Shown here: positions 27,365-35,476 of the stretch, piece after piece
How the letters are laid out: each line of letters starts with the position of its first letter
Position numbering within the stretch: position 1 is the stretch's first letter
DNA from: Nostoc sp. UHCC 0870
GTDB lineage: Bacteria > Cyanobacteriota > Cyanobacteriia > Cyanobacteriales > Nostocaceae
Assembly (NCBI RefSeq): GCF_022063185.1
Contig: NZ_CP091913.1
Location: forward strand, 1,132,501-1,196,500
Length of the DNA: 64,000 bases
Direction: 5' to 3'
Program-made: the position numbers and the translations under genes
The notes under the pieces: model-generated
The model's input: the letters and a program-made list of their open reading frames with translations, nothing else
Told to the model about the DNA's origin: nothing
The model's database searches: none

Positions 27365-28189
27365 GTGCGATCGCAACATCAAATAATTACTAACGCATCT
27401 CCTAACGTAGTAGCAATGTTAGAGAAAGAAGCAAAGCTTGTAAGTATCCAAAAAGTTTTGTTTCTTTTAGTGATTGCTGCTGTATTAATTGTTGCCTATA
27501 ATCAAAGTGAGTTAGATTTCCCCGTACTTCTGCAACGGGGGGACAACATGGTGGAATATATACGTTCATATTTTCCCCCAGACTTTAACGATTGGAATTA
27601 TTATTTCTCAGAAACGCTGATTACTATATCAATGGGAATTTGGGGAACTTTAATGGCAGCGATCGCAGCTGTTCCTCTATCCATCCTAGCATCTAATAAT
27701 ATGTGTCCTGTATGGGTTGTACAACCAACACGCCGCCTCTTAGATGCTATGCGTGCTATTAACGAAATTGTCTTTGCACTGATATTTGTAGTTGCTGTAG
27801 GGTTAGGGCCGTTTGCTGGAGTTTTGGCCTTATTTGTGCATACTACTGGTGTTCTGGGTAAGCTGTTCTCAGAAGCTGTAGAATCAATTGAACCAGGCCC
27901 CGTAGAAGGAATTAGAGCCACTGGTGCAAGTCAGATTCAAGAAGTTATTTATGGAGTGATTCCCCAAGTTATGCCTTTGTGGACTTCTTTCACTCTCTAC
28001 CGATTTGAGTCAAATGTGCGTTCTGCTTCGGTGTTAGGAATTGTTGGTGCTGGTGGTATTGGGGTTTCACTGTATCAGAGTTTTGGTTCATTTGAATATC
28101 AAAAAGTCTGTGCAATTCTCATAATTTTGGTTATTACTACTGGCACTATTGATTTACTCTCTGCAAAAGTTAGAGAGTGGTTAGTTTAG
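27365..28189 (+). CDS. phnE: Phosphonate ABC transporter permease
   Basis: A 274-residue inner-membrane permease with six hydrophobic segments. The EAA loop region GPVEGIRATGASQIQEVIYGVIPQ contacts the PhnC ATPase. The start is GTG at 27365, 24 bp after phnD. It is the last gene of the transporter unit; the C-P lyase genes begin again at phnG after the ssl1498-type gene and phnF, both on the other strand. Confidence 0.93.
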   Translation: MRSQHQIITNASPNVVAMLEKEAKLVSIQKVLFLLVIAAVLIVAYNQSELDFPVLLQRGDNMVEYIRSYFPPDFNDWNYYFSETLITISMGIWGTLMAAIAAVPLSILASNNMCPVWVVQPTRRLLDAMRAINEIVFALIFVVAVGLGPFAGVLALFVHTTGVLGKLFSEAVESIEPGPVEGIRATGASQIQEVIYGVIPQVMPLWTSFTLYRFESNVRSASVLGIVGAGGIGVSLYQSFGSFEYQKVCAILIILVITTGTIDLLSAKVREWLV

Positions 28190-28227
28190 GGTTTCTCTCT
28201 GCGTTGCACCCTCGTCTCAATCCCAAT

Positions 28228-28255
28228 AAAAAACCCCGGCGAAACTAACCGGGGT
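28228..28255 (-). terminator. Intrinsic terminator of the ssl1498-type gene
   Basis: Read on the minus strand, ACCCCGGTTAGTTTCGCCGGGGT is followed by a T run: a GC-rich stem with a poly-T tail. On the plus strand the same stem may also mark the end of phnE. Confidence 0.8.
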
Positions 28256-28310
28256 AAAGGGGAGAAGTTCAAATGACGATGAATGATACCGATACAGAAA
28301 CCTAAAAATA

Positions 28311-28481
28311 TTAGCTAATACCCAATGCAACCAAAACTAGAGTTGTGACAAGCAATGTAGCAAACGCACCCTGCAAAGCATATTGACGTTGTTGCTCTTT
28401 GTTGGGGTAGGTAGCGTAGTACATTTTGGGTTCATTAGCGTAGTTATTTAAAACGCCTGCTTCGTTAATGGTTGTGTACAT
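28311..28481 (-). CDS. Ssl1498-family light-harvesting-like protein, 56 residues
   Basis: The protein starts MYTTINEAGVLNNYANEPKM and ends in one hydrophobic helix (about 38-55, ATLLVTTLVLVALGIS). It matches the small thylakoid proteins of the ssl1498 family found across cyanobacteria, associated with photosystem assembly or chlorophyll handling. It has a proper terminator 60 bp downstream. The gene interrupts the phosphonate cluster and has no obvious link to it. Confidence 0.88.
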   Translation of the reverse strand: MYTTINEAGVLNNYANEPKMYYATYPNKEQQRQYALQGAFATLLVTTLVLVALGIS

Positions 28482-28619
28482 AATGTTTTCCTGTATTTGT
28501 TACTTTATGTAAACTAATTTAACAATATTGTTACAAAAAGTCAATAGAGATTGACAAAAATAGTGAATAAGTGTAATCAGAATTACTTATGTTGGAGAAT
28601 TTTCTGAGGGGATAGGCGA

Positions 28620-29336
28620 TCAGTCATTTTCAAAAAATAACTCCATGCGATCGCCTCGCAGTCGCGTTACACCATATTCAATCACGTGACCGGCTTGATC
28701 AACGTTGACTGATTCGGCTAACAAGATGGGTTGATTGAGGGGTAGTTGTAGCCACTTTGCATCATGAGGCTGGACTAGACGAGCAGAAACGCAGGTACTA
28801 CGGCGTATATGGTCACATCCATATATCTGTTGTAAAAACTGAGATATTGATTGCTGTGCTTGCAAAATCTTGATATTTTTCGGCTCTAAGAAATCTGGGA
28901 ATCGCTTCAGGGGAAAATATCCAGTACCTACACTAATGGGTTCTTCATCCGCTAAACCTAAACGCTCAATTAACGCTACCGGCTCACCGTAAGCAATCTC
29001 TAATCCTTGAGCAACAGCATCATCGGCAGGTACTTCTAAAACACGTAATAGTTGAAACCTCGCTTGCCAACCCTGCGCTTTCAGCGTTTGGTTGTAACGC
29101 ACACGCTTACCAATAGCATAGCGGATGGTTTTAGCCGCTACAAAAGTACCGCGTCCCCTGTCAACTCGTAACAATCCTTCATTTTTGAGGAGAGCGATCG
29201 CCTGTCTGAGAGTATGGCGATTCACTGCAAACTGTTCCGCTAACTTGCTTTCGGTTGGTAGTTGTTCCCCAATCTGATACATCCCTTGATGAATGTGTTG
29301 TCTCAGTTGGTCAGCAATCTGGGCATAAATAGGCAT
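28620..29336 (-). CDS. phnF: GntR/HutC-type regulator of the phosphonate genes
   Basis: A 238-residue regulator. The winged helix-turn-helix (residues about 5-68) has LPTESKLAEQFAVNRHTLRQAIALLKNEGLL and a wing DRGRGTFVA. A UTRA effector domain follows (about 80-235). It is transcribed divergently from phnG, with a 118-bp shared promoter region containing an inverted repeat, the usual set-up for an autoregulated PhnF repressor. The effector is probably a phosphonate or phosphate ester. Confidence 0.92.
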   Translation of the reverse strand: MPIYAQIADQLRQHIHQGMYQIGEQLPTESKLAEQFAVNRHTLRQAIALLKNEGLLRVDRGRGTFVAAKTIRYAIGKRVRYNQTLKAQGWQARFQLLRVLEVPADDAVAQGLEIAYGEPVALIERLGLADEEPISVGTGYFPLKRFPDFLEPKNIKILQAQQSISQFLQQIYGCDHIRRSTCVSARLVQPHDAKWLQLPLNQPILLAESVNVDQAGHVIEYGVTRLRGDRMELFFEND

Positions 29337-29368
29337 TATTTCTTTCCTGTATCAATATTAGATTGTCA

Positions 29369-29418
29369 ACTTGTCAAAATTGCGTTAATCTACTCTCATC
29401 TAGATGTCTAGACAAGTT
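29369..29418. promoter_or_regulatory. Candidate PhnF operator region
   Basis: AACTTGTC at 29369 is mirrored by GACAAGTT at 29411-29418, and TGTCTAGACA (29405-29414) is a perfect 10-bp palindrome. Both lie in the phnF/phnG divergent spacer, where an autoregulator would bind. Confidence 0.5.
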
Positions 29419-29454
29419 AAGAATAGTTTAAAACAAAATACTACAAACTGACTT

Positions 29455-29913
29455 ATGCCTACTGTGATGCAGCGACAAGCATGGATGGCAACATTAGCGA
29501 AAGCCGAGTTAGAGCTATTAGAAAAACTGGTAAATAAATTAGGCAATTTGCCCAAATATAGCTTTTTACGTTCCCCAGAGATTGGTCTAGCAATGGTGCG
29601 GGGACGCGCTGGGGGTACGGGACAAGCATTTAACTTGGGAGAAATAACCATGACTCGCTGTGTTGTGCAGTTAGAGAGCCAAGGAGAAGAAGCAATACCT
29701 GGATTTGGTTATATCGCCGGGCGATCGCACCGTCATGCAGAACTAGCTGCTGTTTGTGATGCGTTATTACAAATCCCAAATTGGCACGATCAAATTCAGG
29801 CTGAAATCATTCAACCCTTGCAAGCAGAATACCAAAAGCAGCAGGAACTCAAGCAGCGTCAAGCAGCCGCCACTCAGGTCAATTTCTTCACGATGGTGAG
29901 GGGGGAAGGGTGA
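29455..29913 (+). CDS. phnG: C-P lyase core subunit PhnG
   Basis: A 152-residue PhnG protein: MQRQAWMATLAKAELELLEKL at the N-terminus and FLRSPEIGLAMVRGRAGGTGQAFNLGEITMTRCVV in the middle are typical. In the C-P lyase core complex PhnG binds PhnI, PhnH and PhnJ; together they first make a 5'-triphosphoribosyl-phosphonate. The start ATG at 29455 sits under the PhnF operator region. The C-terminus is Gln-rich and the stop is followed at once by an STRR block. Confidence 0.94.
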   Translation: MPTVMQRQAWMATLAKAELELLEKLVNKLGNLPKYSFLRSPEIGLAMVRGRAGGTGQAFNLGEITMTRCVVQLESQGEEAIPGFGYIAGRSHRHAELAAVCDALLQIPNWHDQIQAEIIQPLQAEYQKQQELKQRQAAATQVNFFTMVRGEG

Positions 29914-29916
29914 ATC

Positions 29917-29979
29917 AATTCGTAATTCGTAATTCGTAATTCGCAATTCATAATTCGTAATTCGCAATTCGCAATTCTT
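29917..29979. repeat. STRR heptamer block ATTCGTA/ATTCGCA
   Basis: About nine degenerate units of the 7-bp repeat AATTCGT/AATTCGC lie between phnG and phnH. They are of the same type as blocks at 31324, 32521 and 41888. Confidence 0.85.
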
Positions 29980-30007
29980 CAAAATTCAAAAATTGGATTA
30001 TTGATTA

Positions 30008-30610
30008 ATGTCAAATATAGTTACACATTTACCTGGCTTACAAGACCCAATCCATGATGCCCAACAGACGTTTCGGGCGTTGTTAGATGCTAATGCTCGA
30101 CCGGGGACAGCTTATCAGATAAATGCTGAAATGAGTGTACCTTTAGGTTTAACGCCTGCTTGTGGGGCTGCTTGTTTGACGTTGCTGGATTTGGATGTTG
30201 TTGTATGGCTACAGCCGAGTTTTGACACTGAGGTTAGGGCTTGGTTGTTGTTCCATTCTGGCTGTCGCTTTACGCAGTATCCAGAGGAAGCTGACTTTGC
30301 CTTAATTCAAGATTTAACAGCGTTGCCAGAGTTATCTATTTTTAACTGGGGGACAGCAGAAAAACCAGAAGCCTCGACAACTCTATTGGTACAGGTAGAA
30401 AGTTTTGAAATGGGTCAATCTGTTTTGTTAACAGGTGCAGGAATTTTAGAGCAGCAAGCGATCGCTCCTACGCTTTCCCTTGATTTTTGGGACTTCTGGA
30501 TGCAAAATCACCAACTGTATCCACAAGGTTTAGATATATTTTTATTTACAGAAAATTCAGTAATGGGACTACCACGCACAGCAAAGCCAGAGATATACCA
30601 TGAATCTTGA
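30008..30610 (+). CDS. phnH: C-P lyase core subunit PhnH
   Basis: A 200-residue PhnH protein: LPGLQDPIHDAQQTFRALLDANARPGT near the N-terminus is the family hallmark, and VLLTGAGI...FWDFWMQNHQLYPQGLDIFLF marks the C-terminal half. PhnH is a structural component of the PhnGHIJ complex. It overlaps the following GNAT gene by 11 bp, so translation is probably coupled. Confidence 0.93.
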   Translation: MSNIVTHLPGLQDPIHDAQQTFRALLDANARPGTAYQINAEMSVPLGLTPACGAACLTLLDLDVVVWLQPSFDTEVRAWLLFHSGCRFTQYPEEADFALIQDLTALPELSIFNWGTAEKPEASTTLLVQVESFEMGQSVLLTGAGILEQQAIAPTLSLDFWDFWMQNHQLYPQGLDIFLFTENSVMGLPRTAKPEIYHES

Positions 30611-31052
30611 TATTCGTATTGCTAGCCGTGATGATTGGCCTGTATTAAATGAGCTTTATGCTGACATGGATGATGAGTCAGTTTTACCAAGCGATCGCGC
30701 AGAAAAAATCCTGACAGAAATCGCACAAGTTCCTAACTACCACATTTATATTACTTGTTTAAATCAGCAACCTGTAGGTACTTTTAGCCTTCTTTATGTG
30801 CCGACAATGATGCACCGAGGTTATCACAAATTTGCAGTTTTAGACGCAGTGACAGTCATTGCTCAAATGCGGGGACAGGGGATTGGTAGCCAAATGGTAA
30901 AAACCGCGTTGCAAATCAGTGCTGAGGCTGGATGTTATAAAGTCACACTCTCTTCCAATTTAAAACGCGATTCTGCCCATCAATTCTATCAATCACTAGG
31001 CTTCGAGCAGCACGGCTGGAGTTTTAAATGCGTAATCCAACCAAGTCAGTAA
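30600..31052 (+). CDS. GNAT acetyltransferase of the phosphonate cluster (PhnO-like position)
   Basis: A 150-residue GNAT with the acetyl-CoA loop QMRGQGIGSQMV near residue 95 and a C-terminal HQFYQSLGFEQHG. Being coupled to phnH, it may act like PhnO, which N-acetylates aminoalkylphosphonates so that C-P lyase can use them safely. Sequence alone does not separate PhnO from other GNATs; the assignment rests on context. Confidence 0.8.
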   Translation: MNLDIRIASRDDWPVLNELYADMDDESVLPSDRAEKILTEIAQVPNYHIYITCLNQQPVGTFSLLYVPTMMHRGYHKFAVLDAVTVIAQMRGQGIGSQMVKTALQISAEAGCYKVTLSSNLKRDSAHQFYQSLGFEQHGWSFKCVIQPSQ

Positions 31053-31110
31053 AGCAAAAATTGTGGAAATAAAAAATAAATAATGGAAACCTAAAAACCC
31101 GATTAAAGCC

Positions 31111-31277
31111 TAACTTACGCCGTGTGCAAATTTCTCTCAAACCTAACCCCCAACCCCTTCCCTACAAGGGAAGGGGAGCAAGATTTAAAGCCTCTCTCCT
31201 TGCAGGGGAAAGGTACTCTACGAGAAGAGCTTCGCTCTATGGAGAGGGGGTTCAAAAATAAGTTGCACATCGCGTTA
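31111..31277. repeat. MITE-like element, TTAACGCGATGTGCAA-type ends
   Basis: ACGCCGTGTGCAA at the left pairs roughly with TTGCACATCGCGT at the right. The interior contains CCCCCAACCCCTTCCCTACAAGGGAAGGGG hairpins in pieces. A second copy, lacking its right end, is at 36311-36424; shared interior blocks include GGAAGGGGAGCAAGATTTAA. Confidence 0.75.
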
Positions 31278-31323
31278 ACTTTCTAAATCAAAAATTACGT
31301 AGCTTGCTTCTCGCTTTGCGAGT

Positions 31324-31362
31324 ATTACGAATTACGAATTACGAATTACGAATTACGAATTA
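31324..31362. repeat. STRR heptamer block AATTACG
   Basis: Five and a half perfect units of AATTACG end seven bases before the phnI ATG, so they occupy the ribosome binding region. Confidence 0.9.
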
Positions 31363-31368
31363 AAAATC

Positions 31369-32529
31369 ATGCCATACGTTGCAGTCAAAGGTGGGGAACA
31401 GGCAATTCAAAATGCAGAAGCACTGCTGCAAAACCGACGCAGAGGTGATCCTGCTATTCCTGAATTGAGTCTAGACCAGATTGAACAACAACTGACCCTA
31501 GCAGTAGAAAGGGTGATGTGTGAGGGTAGTTTATATGACCGAGAATTAGCAGCCCTGGCTATTAAACAATCTTGGGGTGATTTAGTCGAAGCGATTTTCT
31601 TATTACGCGCCTATCGGACAACACTACCCCGCTTTTACTACAGCCAGCCCTTAGACACCAGCAAAATGCAAATTCAACGCCGCATTTCTGCCATCTTTAA
31701 AGATGTACCAGGAGGGCAAAGGTTAGGGACTACCTTCGACTACATCCACCGCCTACTAGACTTTAAGTTGATAGCAGAAGGACAAGTTCCTACAGCACCA
31801 GAAGCAGAAGCAATTACAGAACCAGTTCCCCGTGTAATTGACACTTTAGATCGTGAAGGATTGATGCAAGCAGAAGAGCAGGGGAGCAGAGGGGCAGGGG
31901 GCAGGGGGCAGGGGGCAGGGGAAGAATTTTTCAATAATCCCCAGTCAACAGTCAACAGTCAACAGTCAACTATCAACAGTCCCCAACCCTTTGATTTAAC
32001 TCGCCAACCATTGACTTTTCCTGCTGGACGGGATGCGAGACTGCAAAATCTAGTGCGTGCAGATGAGGGTTTTCTGCTGTCTCTGGCGTATTCTACACAA
32101 CGAGGTTACGGCAGAAACCATCCTTTTGCGGGTGAGATTCGCATGGGGGAGGTTGAGGTGGTGATTTGTCCAGAAGAATTGGGATTTGAAATTGCGATCG
32201 CAGATATTACCGTTACTGAAGTGCAAATGGTTAATCAGTTTAAAGGTAGTAAAGAATTACCTGCTCAGTTTACCCGTGGCTATGGACTTACCTTCGGTTA
32301 CAACGAACGTAAAGCCATGTCGATGGCGTTAGTAGATAGAGCAATGCGAGCGGAGGAATTAGGGGAAACTGTTGAAGGCCCAGCCCAAAGTGTGGAGTTT
32401 GTACTTTCCCACTCCGACAATGTGGAAGCCCAAGGTTTTGTCCAACATCTCAAACTTCCACACTACATAGACTTTCAATCTGAGTTAAATTTGGTGCGAA
32501 AAATTCGACAGCAGCAGAACAATTCGTAA
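31369..32529 (+). CDS. phnI: C-P lyase core subunit PhnI, with repeat-encoded insertion
   Basis: A 386-residue PhnI: MPYVAVKGGEQAIQNAEALL is the canonical N-terminus, and GYGRNHPFAGEIRMGEVEV and FTRGYGLTFGYNERKAMSMALVDRAM are canonical C-terminal blocks. PhnI is the nucleosidase-like subunit that, with PhnGHL, attaches the phosphonate to ribose C1. E. coli PhnI has 354 residues. The extra length is near residues 171-205, where Gly/Gln- and Ser/Asn/Gln-rich sequence is encoded by two heptamer repeat blocks. The frame is kept. Confidence 0.94.
   Translation: MPYVAVKGGEQAIQNAEALLQNRRRGDPAIPELSLDQIEQQLTLAVERVMCEGSLYDRELAALAIKQSWGDLVEAIFLLRAYRTTLPRFYYSQPLDTSKMQIQRRISAIFKDVPGGQRLGTTFDYIHRLLDFKLIAEGQVPTAPEAEAITEPVPRVIDTLDREGLMQAEEQGSRGAGGRGQGAGEEFFNNPQSTVNSQQSTINSPQPFDLTRQPLTFPAGRDARLQNLVRADEGFLLSLAYSTQRGYGRNHPFAGEIRMGEVEVVICPEELGFEIAIADITVTEVQMVNQFKGSKELPAQFTRGYGLTFGYNERKAMSMALVDRAMRAEELGETVEGPAQSVEFVLSHSDNVEAQGFVQHLKLPHYIDFQSELNLVRKIRQQQNNS
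31881..31980. repeat. Two STRR blocks inside phnI
   Basis: GGGGCAG-type heptamers at 31881-31921 and AGTCAAC heptamers at 31942-31980 lie within the coding sequence, giving the residues GAGGRGQGAG and STVNSQQSTINS. They are the same repeat class seen elsewhere only between genes. Confidence 0.88.
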
Positions 32530-32597
32530 TTCGTAATGGGCTGCGCCCCGCTACGCTAACGTAATTCGTAATTTAGAAATTTAGATGGTGTAAGTAA

Positions 32598-33806
32598 GTG
32601 ACAACAACACAAAATATTCAAATATTGTCAAACCTGACTAATACAAAAATTGCTATTCAAGGAGTAAGTGTATTAACTCCTGATGGTTGGGTTGAGGATG
32701 CTACGGTTTTAATTGAGGATGGGCAATTTATTAAGATTGATCAGGTAATTAGTCCTGATGGATTTCATTTGGTGAATGCTCAAGGACTCCAGATGTTACC
32801 AGGAATTATTGATTTACATGGTGATGCTTTTGAGAGGATGATTTGTCCTCGTCCGGGAGTTAATTTTCCTTTACCAATAGCGATCGCCGATAATGACCGT
32901 AATCTCTTAGCATCTGGTATCACTACTTTTTATTGCTCAATCACTGACTCTTATGAACCAGGGTTACGCAGCCGTGATTCTGCCCGTGCTTTAATTGAGT
33001 TCATCTTAGGGACGGGTAAACAAGTTTTAAATTGCAATCATCGTATTCATATTAGACATGAAGAGGCAAATATAGCAGAACATCAAGAGTTGTGTGATTG
33101 GATGGTATCCGGTCGCGTGCATCTTTTGTCTATCAACGATCACTTACCACCCCCAGGGAATGAAAAGAGATTGAGCCGCTATCTCAATAGTGTGAAGCAA
33201 AGATCATCTATGTCTATAGAGGAGATTGAAGAGTTAATCAATCAAGTCACAGCACGACGACATGAAGGAGATCCACAAATCAAAGAACTGGTGGATTTAG
33301 CCCATACATACAGTATTCCTCTGGCTTCTCATGATGATGATAGCTCTGAAAAGGTCGCACTTAGTCAGCAACGGCGAGTAGCGATCGCAGAATTTCCGGC
33401 GACTGTAGACTTAGCTGCTCAATCTCGTGAATATGGTGCAGCAGTCCTCATGGGTGCGCCTAACTTAGTGCGTGGTGGTTCTCACTTAGGTTTGATGAGT
33501 GTAGCTGAGGCGGTGAAACATAACGTTATCGATTGTCTCTGCTCAGATTATCATTACCCTTCCTTGTTTTACGCCCCCTTCAAACTTCAAGAATTAGGCT
33601 TAATGTCCTTTGAACAAGCATGGTCATTAGTTTCCAGCCGACCAGCAGAAGCAGCCGGAATTAGCGATCGCAAAGGTAAAATCGCTCCAGGTTTAGACGC
33701 TGATTTCCTATTGATATCTCCTGATAATTCGTTACCATCGGCGATTACTGCGATTTCATCTGTATATGTAGCCGGACAAGAAGTCGCTCACTATCAAATT
33801 CTCTAG
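32598..33806 (+). CDS. phnM: PhnM-family amidohydrolase, copy 1
   Basis: A 402-residue metallo-hydrolase. Metal-site motifs are IIDLHGDAFER (HxD-like), HIRHEEANI, SINDHLPP, ASHDDDSSE and CSDYHYP. PhnM in E. coli removes pyrophosphate from the triphosphoribosyl-phosphonate. This copy has HGDAFER where the classical enzyme (and copy 2 at 37247) has HTDNLER. It starts with GTG at 32598 without a strong ribosome site. Two copies in one cluster suggest specialisation. Confidence 0.88.
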   Translation: MTTTQNIQILSNLTNTKIAIQGVSVLTPDGWVEDATVLIEDGQFIKIDQVISPDGFHLVNAQGLQMLPGIIDLHGDAFERMICPRPGVNFPLPIAIADNDRNLLASGITTFYCSITDSYEPGLRSRDSARALIEFILGTGKQVLNCNHRIHIRHEEANIAEHQELCDWMVSGRVHLLSINDHLPPPGNEKRLSRYLNSVKQRSSMSIEEIEELINQVTARRHEGDPQIKELVDLAHTYSIPLASHDDDSSEKVALSQQRRVAIAEFPATVDLAAQSREYGAAVLMGAPNLVRGGSHLGLMSVAEAVKHNVIDCLCSDYHYPSLFYAPFKLQELGLMSFEQAWSLVSSRPAEAAGISDRKGKIAPGLDADFLLISPDNSLPSAITAISSVYVAGQEVAHYQIL

Positions 33807-33826
33807 ACTTTTCCCAATCCCCAACA

Positions 33827-34390
33827 ATGAAACCTACTATCGAAAGCATTATTAACCTATTCACCGAAAAAGGTTCTCAATTGTATGGTGCAGAAGCCGT
33901 CAGCCAGCTAGAACACGCCTTGCAATGTGCTAGCCTCGCTGAAAAATCAGGTCAAAGCCATGAATTGATTACGGCTTGTCTACTCCATGATTTAGGACAT
34001 TTAATTCATGACTTGGGTGATAATCCAGCGACCAAAGGTATAGATGATCAACATGAACATCGAGCCATACCATTACTACGAAAGATGTTCAGTCCAGCAG
34101 TCACAGAACCAATTAGGCTTCATGTCACAGCCAAACGCTATCTTTGCTCAGTCATTCCTGAATATTGGGATAGTCTCTCAGCCGCATCCAAACGCAGCTT
34201 AGAACTACAAGGAGGTATATTTTCCCCAGAACAAGCAGAGCAATTCATTGAGCAACCCTACGCCCAAGATGCAGTGCAGTTAAGGATTTTTGACGATAAA
34301 GCTAAAATCCCAAATCTACCAACACCTGATTTAAATCACTTCATCCAATTTATGACCGCCTCCTTAATATCCCTAATCCCTAGCCAGTAG
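33827..34390 (+). CDS. PhnZ-like HD-domain phosphonate oxygenase
   Basis: A 187-residue HD-domain protein of the kind named for phosphonate operons. Key PhnZ positions can be matched by spacing: Y20 and E23 (LYGAE, lid and substrate contact), H30, H54-D55 (LLHDLGH), H76/H78, H99 and K103 (RLHVTAKRYL). In PhnZ these bind a mixed-valent di-iron centre that oxidatively cleaves a 1-hydroxyphosphonate. No PhnY-type hydroxylase is in the window, so it may act on a naturally hydroxylated substrate or a partner encoded elsewhere. It lies 20 bp after phnM copy 1. Confidence 0.85.
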   Translation: MKPTIESIINLFTEKGSQLYGAEAVSQLEHALQCASLAEKSGQSHELITACLLHDLGHLIHDLGDNPATKGIDDQHEHRAIPLLRKMFSPAVTEPIRLHVTAKRYLCSVIPEYWDSLSAASKRSLELQGGIFSPEQAEQFIEQPYAQDAVQLRIFDDKAKIPNLPTPDLNHFIQFMTASLISLIPSQ

Positions 34391-34423
34391 TGGCGTAGCA
34401 AGCCTTAAATGTTGCAAAAAAAT

Positions 34424-34518
34424 TGTAGGTTGGGTTGACGTAAGGAAACCCAACACCAACATCTATATTGAGTTTCCGAGATCAATGTTGGGTTGCGCTC
34501 CGCTTAACCCAACCTACA
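34424..34518. repeat. Inverted-repeat element TGTAGGTTGGGTT
   Basis: TGTAGGTTGGGTT at 34424-34436 is mirrored by AACCCAACCTACA at 34506-34518. Inner GAAACCCAAC/GTTGGGTT arms also pair. It separates the HD gene from phnJ. Confidence 0.8.
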
Positions 34519-34612
34519 TTTAATGTACTATTTTAGCCTTGCCACGCCAGTAGAGTGTGTTAAGCCGCAGGCTAACGCACCGCACCAGATTCTCTTCCAT
34601 ATCGCAATCGAA

Positions 34613-35476
34613 ATGAATATTTCGCCCCAATCCCCAGAAACAGGCTTTAACTTCGCCTACCTAGACGAGCAAACAAAGCGTTCCATTCGCCGCGCCTTAC
34701 TCAAAGCCGTAGCGATTCCAGGACATCAAGTTCCCTTTTCTTCCAGAGAAATGCCTATGTCTTACGGCTGGGGTACTGGTGGGATTCAGGTGACGGCTGC
34801 TGTAATTGGTCAAACTGATGTCTTGAAAGTCATTGACCAAGGTGCAGACGACACTACAAACGCTGTAAATATTCGTCGCTTTTTCAAAAAAGTTTGTGGA
34901 GTCAAGACAACAGAACGCACACAGGAAGCAACTTTAATTCAGACTCGCCATCGCATACCTGAAACACCATTACAGGAAGGACAAATTCTAGTTTACCAAG
35001 TACCAATTCCCGAACCCTTGCGCTGGCTAGAACCATCATCTGTAGAGACAGGCAAAATGCACGCCTTAGAAGAATATGGGGCTATGTACGTCAAGCTTTA
35101 CGAAGACATCACCACTCATGGACACATTGCCACATCCTACGACTATCCGGTAATGGTGCATGACCGTTATTTGATGAGTCCCAGTCCCATCCCGCGCTTT
35201 GATAACCCCAAAATGAATATGAGTCCAGCCTTGCAATTATTTGGTGCAGGGAGAGAAAAACGCATATATGCAATTCCACCCTACACCAAAGTCAGAAGCC
35301 TCGACTTTGAAGATCATCCCTTCACCGTCGAAAAATGGGATAAAGCCTGCGAGTTATGCGGTTCTACAGAAAGCTATTTAGATGAGGTAGTCATTGACGA
35401 CCAAGGTGGGCGAATGTGGATTTGCTCTGATACAGATTTTTGTAATAATTCAAAATTTAAAATTTACAGCCGATGA
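34613..35476 (+). CDS. phnJ: C-P lyase catalytic subunit PhnJ
   Basis: The radical SAM-type enzyme that breaks the C-P bond of ribosyl-phosphonate, releasing alkane and cyclic phosphate. The iron-sulfur cysteines follow the PhnJ pattern CELC-x21-CSDTDFC (C-x2-C-x21-C-x5-C). Other hallmarks are GFNFAYLDEQTKRSIRRALLKA, VPFSSREMPM and YGWGTGGIQ. ATG at 34613 (MNISPQSPETG) matches the usual N-terminus; the 30 codons upstream look like repeat-derived sequence. The stop overlaps the phnK start (ATGA). Confidence 0.96.
   Translation: MNISPQSPETGFNFAYLDEQTKRSIRRALLKAVAIPGHQVPFSSREMPMSYGWGTGGIQVTAAVIGQTDVLKVIDQGADDTTNAVNIRRFFKKVCGVKTTERTQEATLIQTRHRIPETPLQEGQILVYQVPIPEPLRWLEPSSVETGKMHALEEYGAMYVKLYEDITTHGHIATSYDYPVMVHDRYLMSPSPIPRFDNPKMNMSPALQLFGAGREKRIYAIPPYTKVRSLDFEDHPFTVEKWDKACELCGSTESYLDEVVIDDQGGRMWICSDTDFCNNSKFKIYSR

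Larger units (their letters stand above)
31053..31368. other. Intergenic repeats before phnI
   Basis: No gene is present. The gap is filled by a MITE-like element and an STRR block, each listed separately. Confidence 0.7.

Noticed and set aside
34523-34612. N-terminal extension of PhnJ
   Set aside because: The 30 codons overlap or adjoin repeat sequence and are not part of the family; ATG 34613 fits better.
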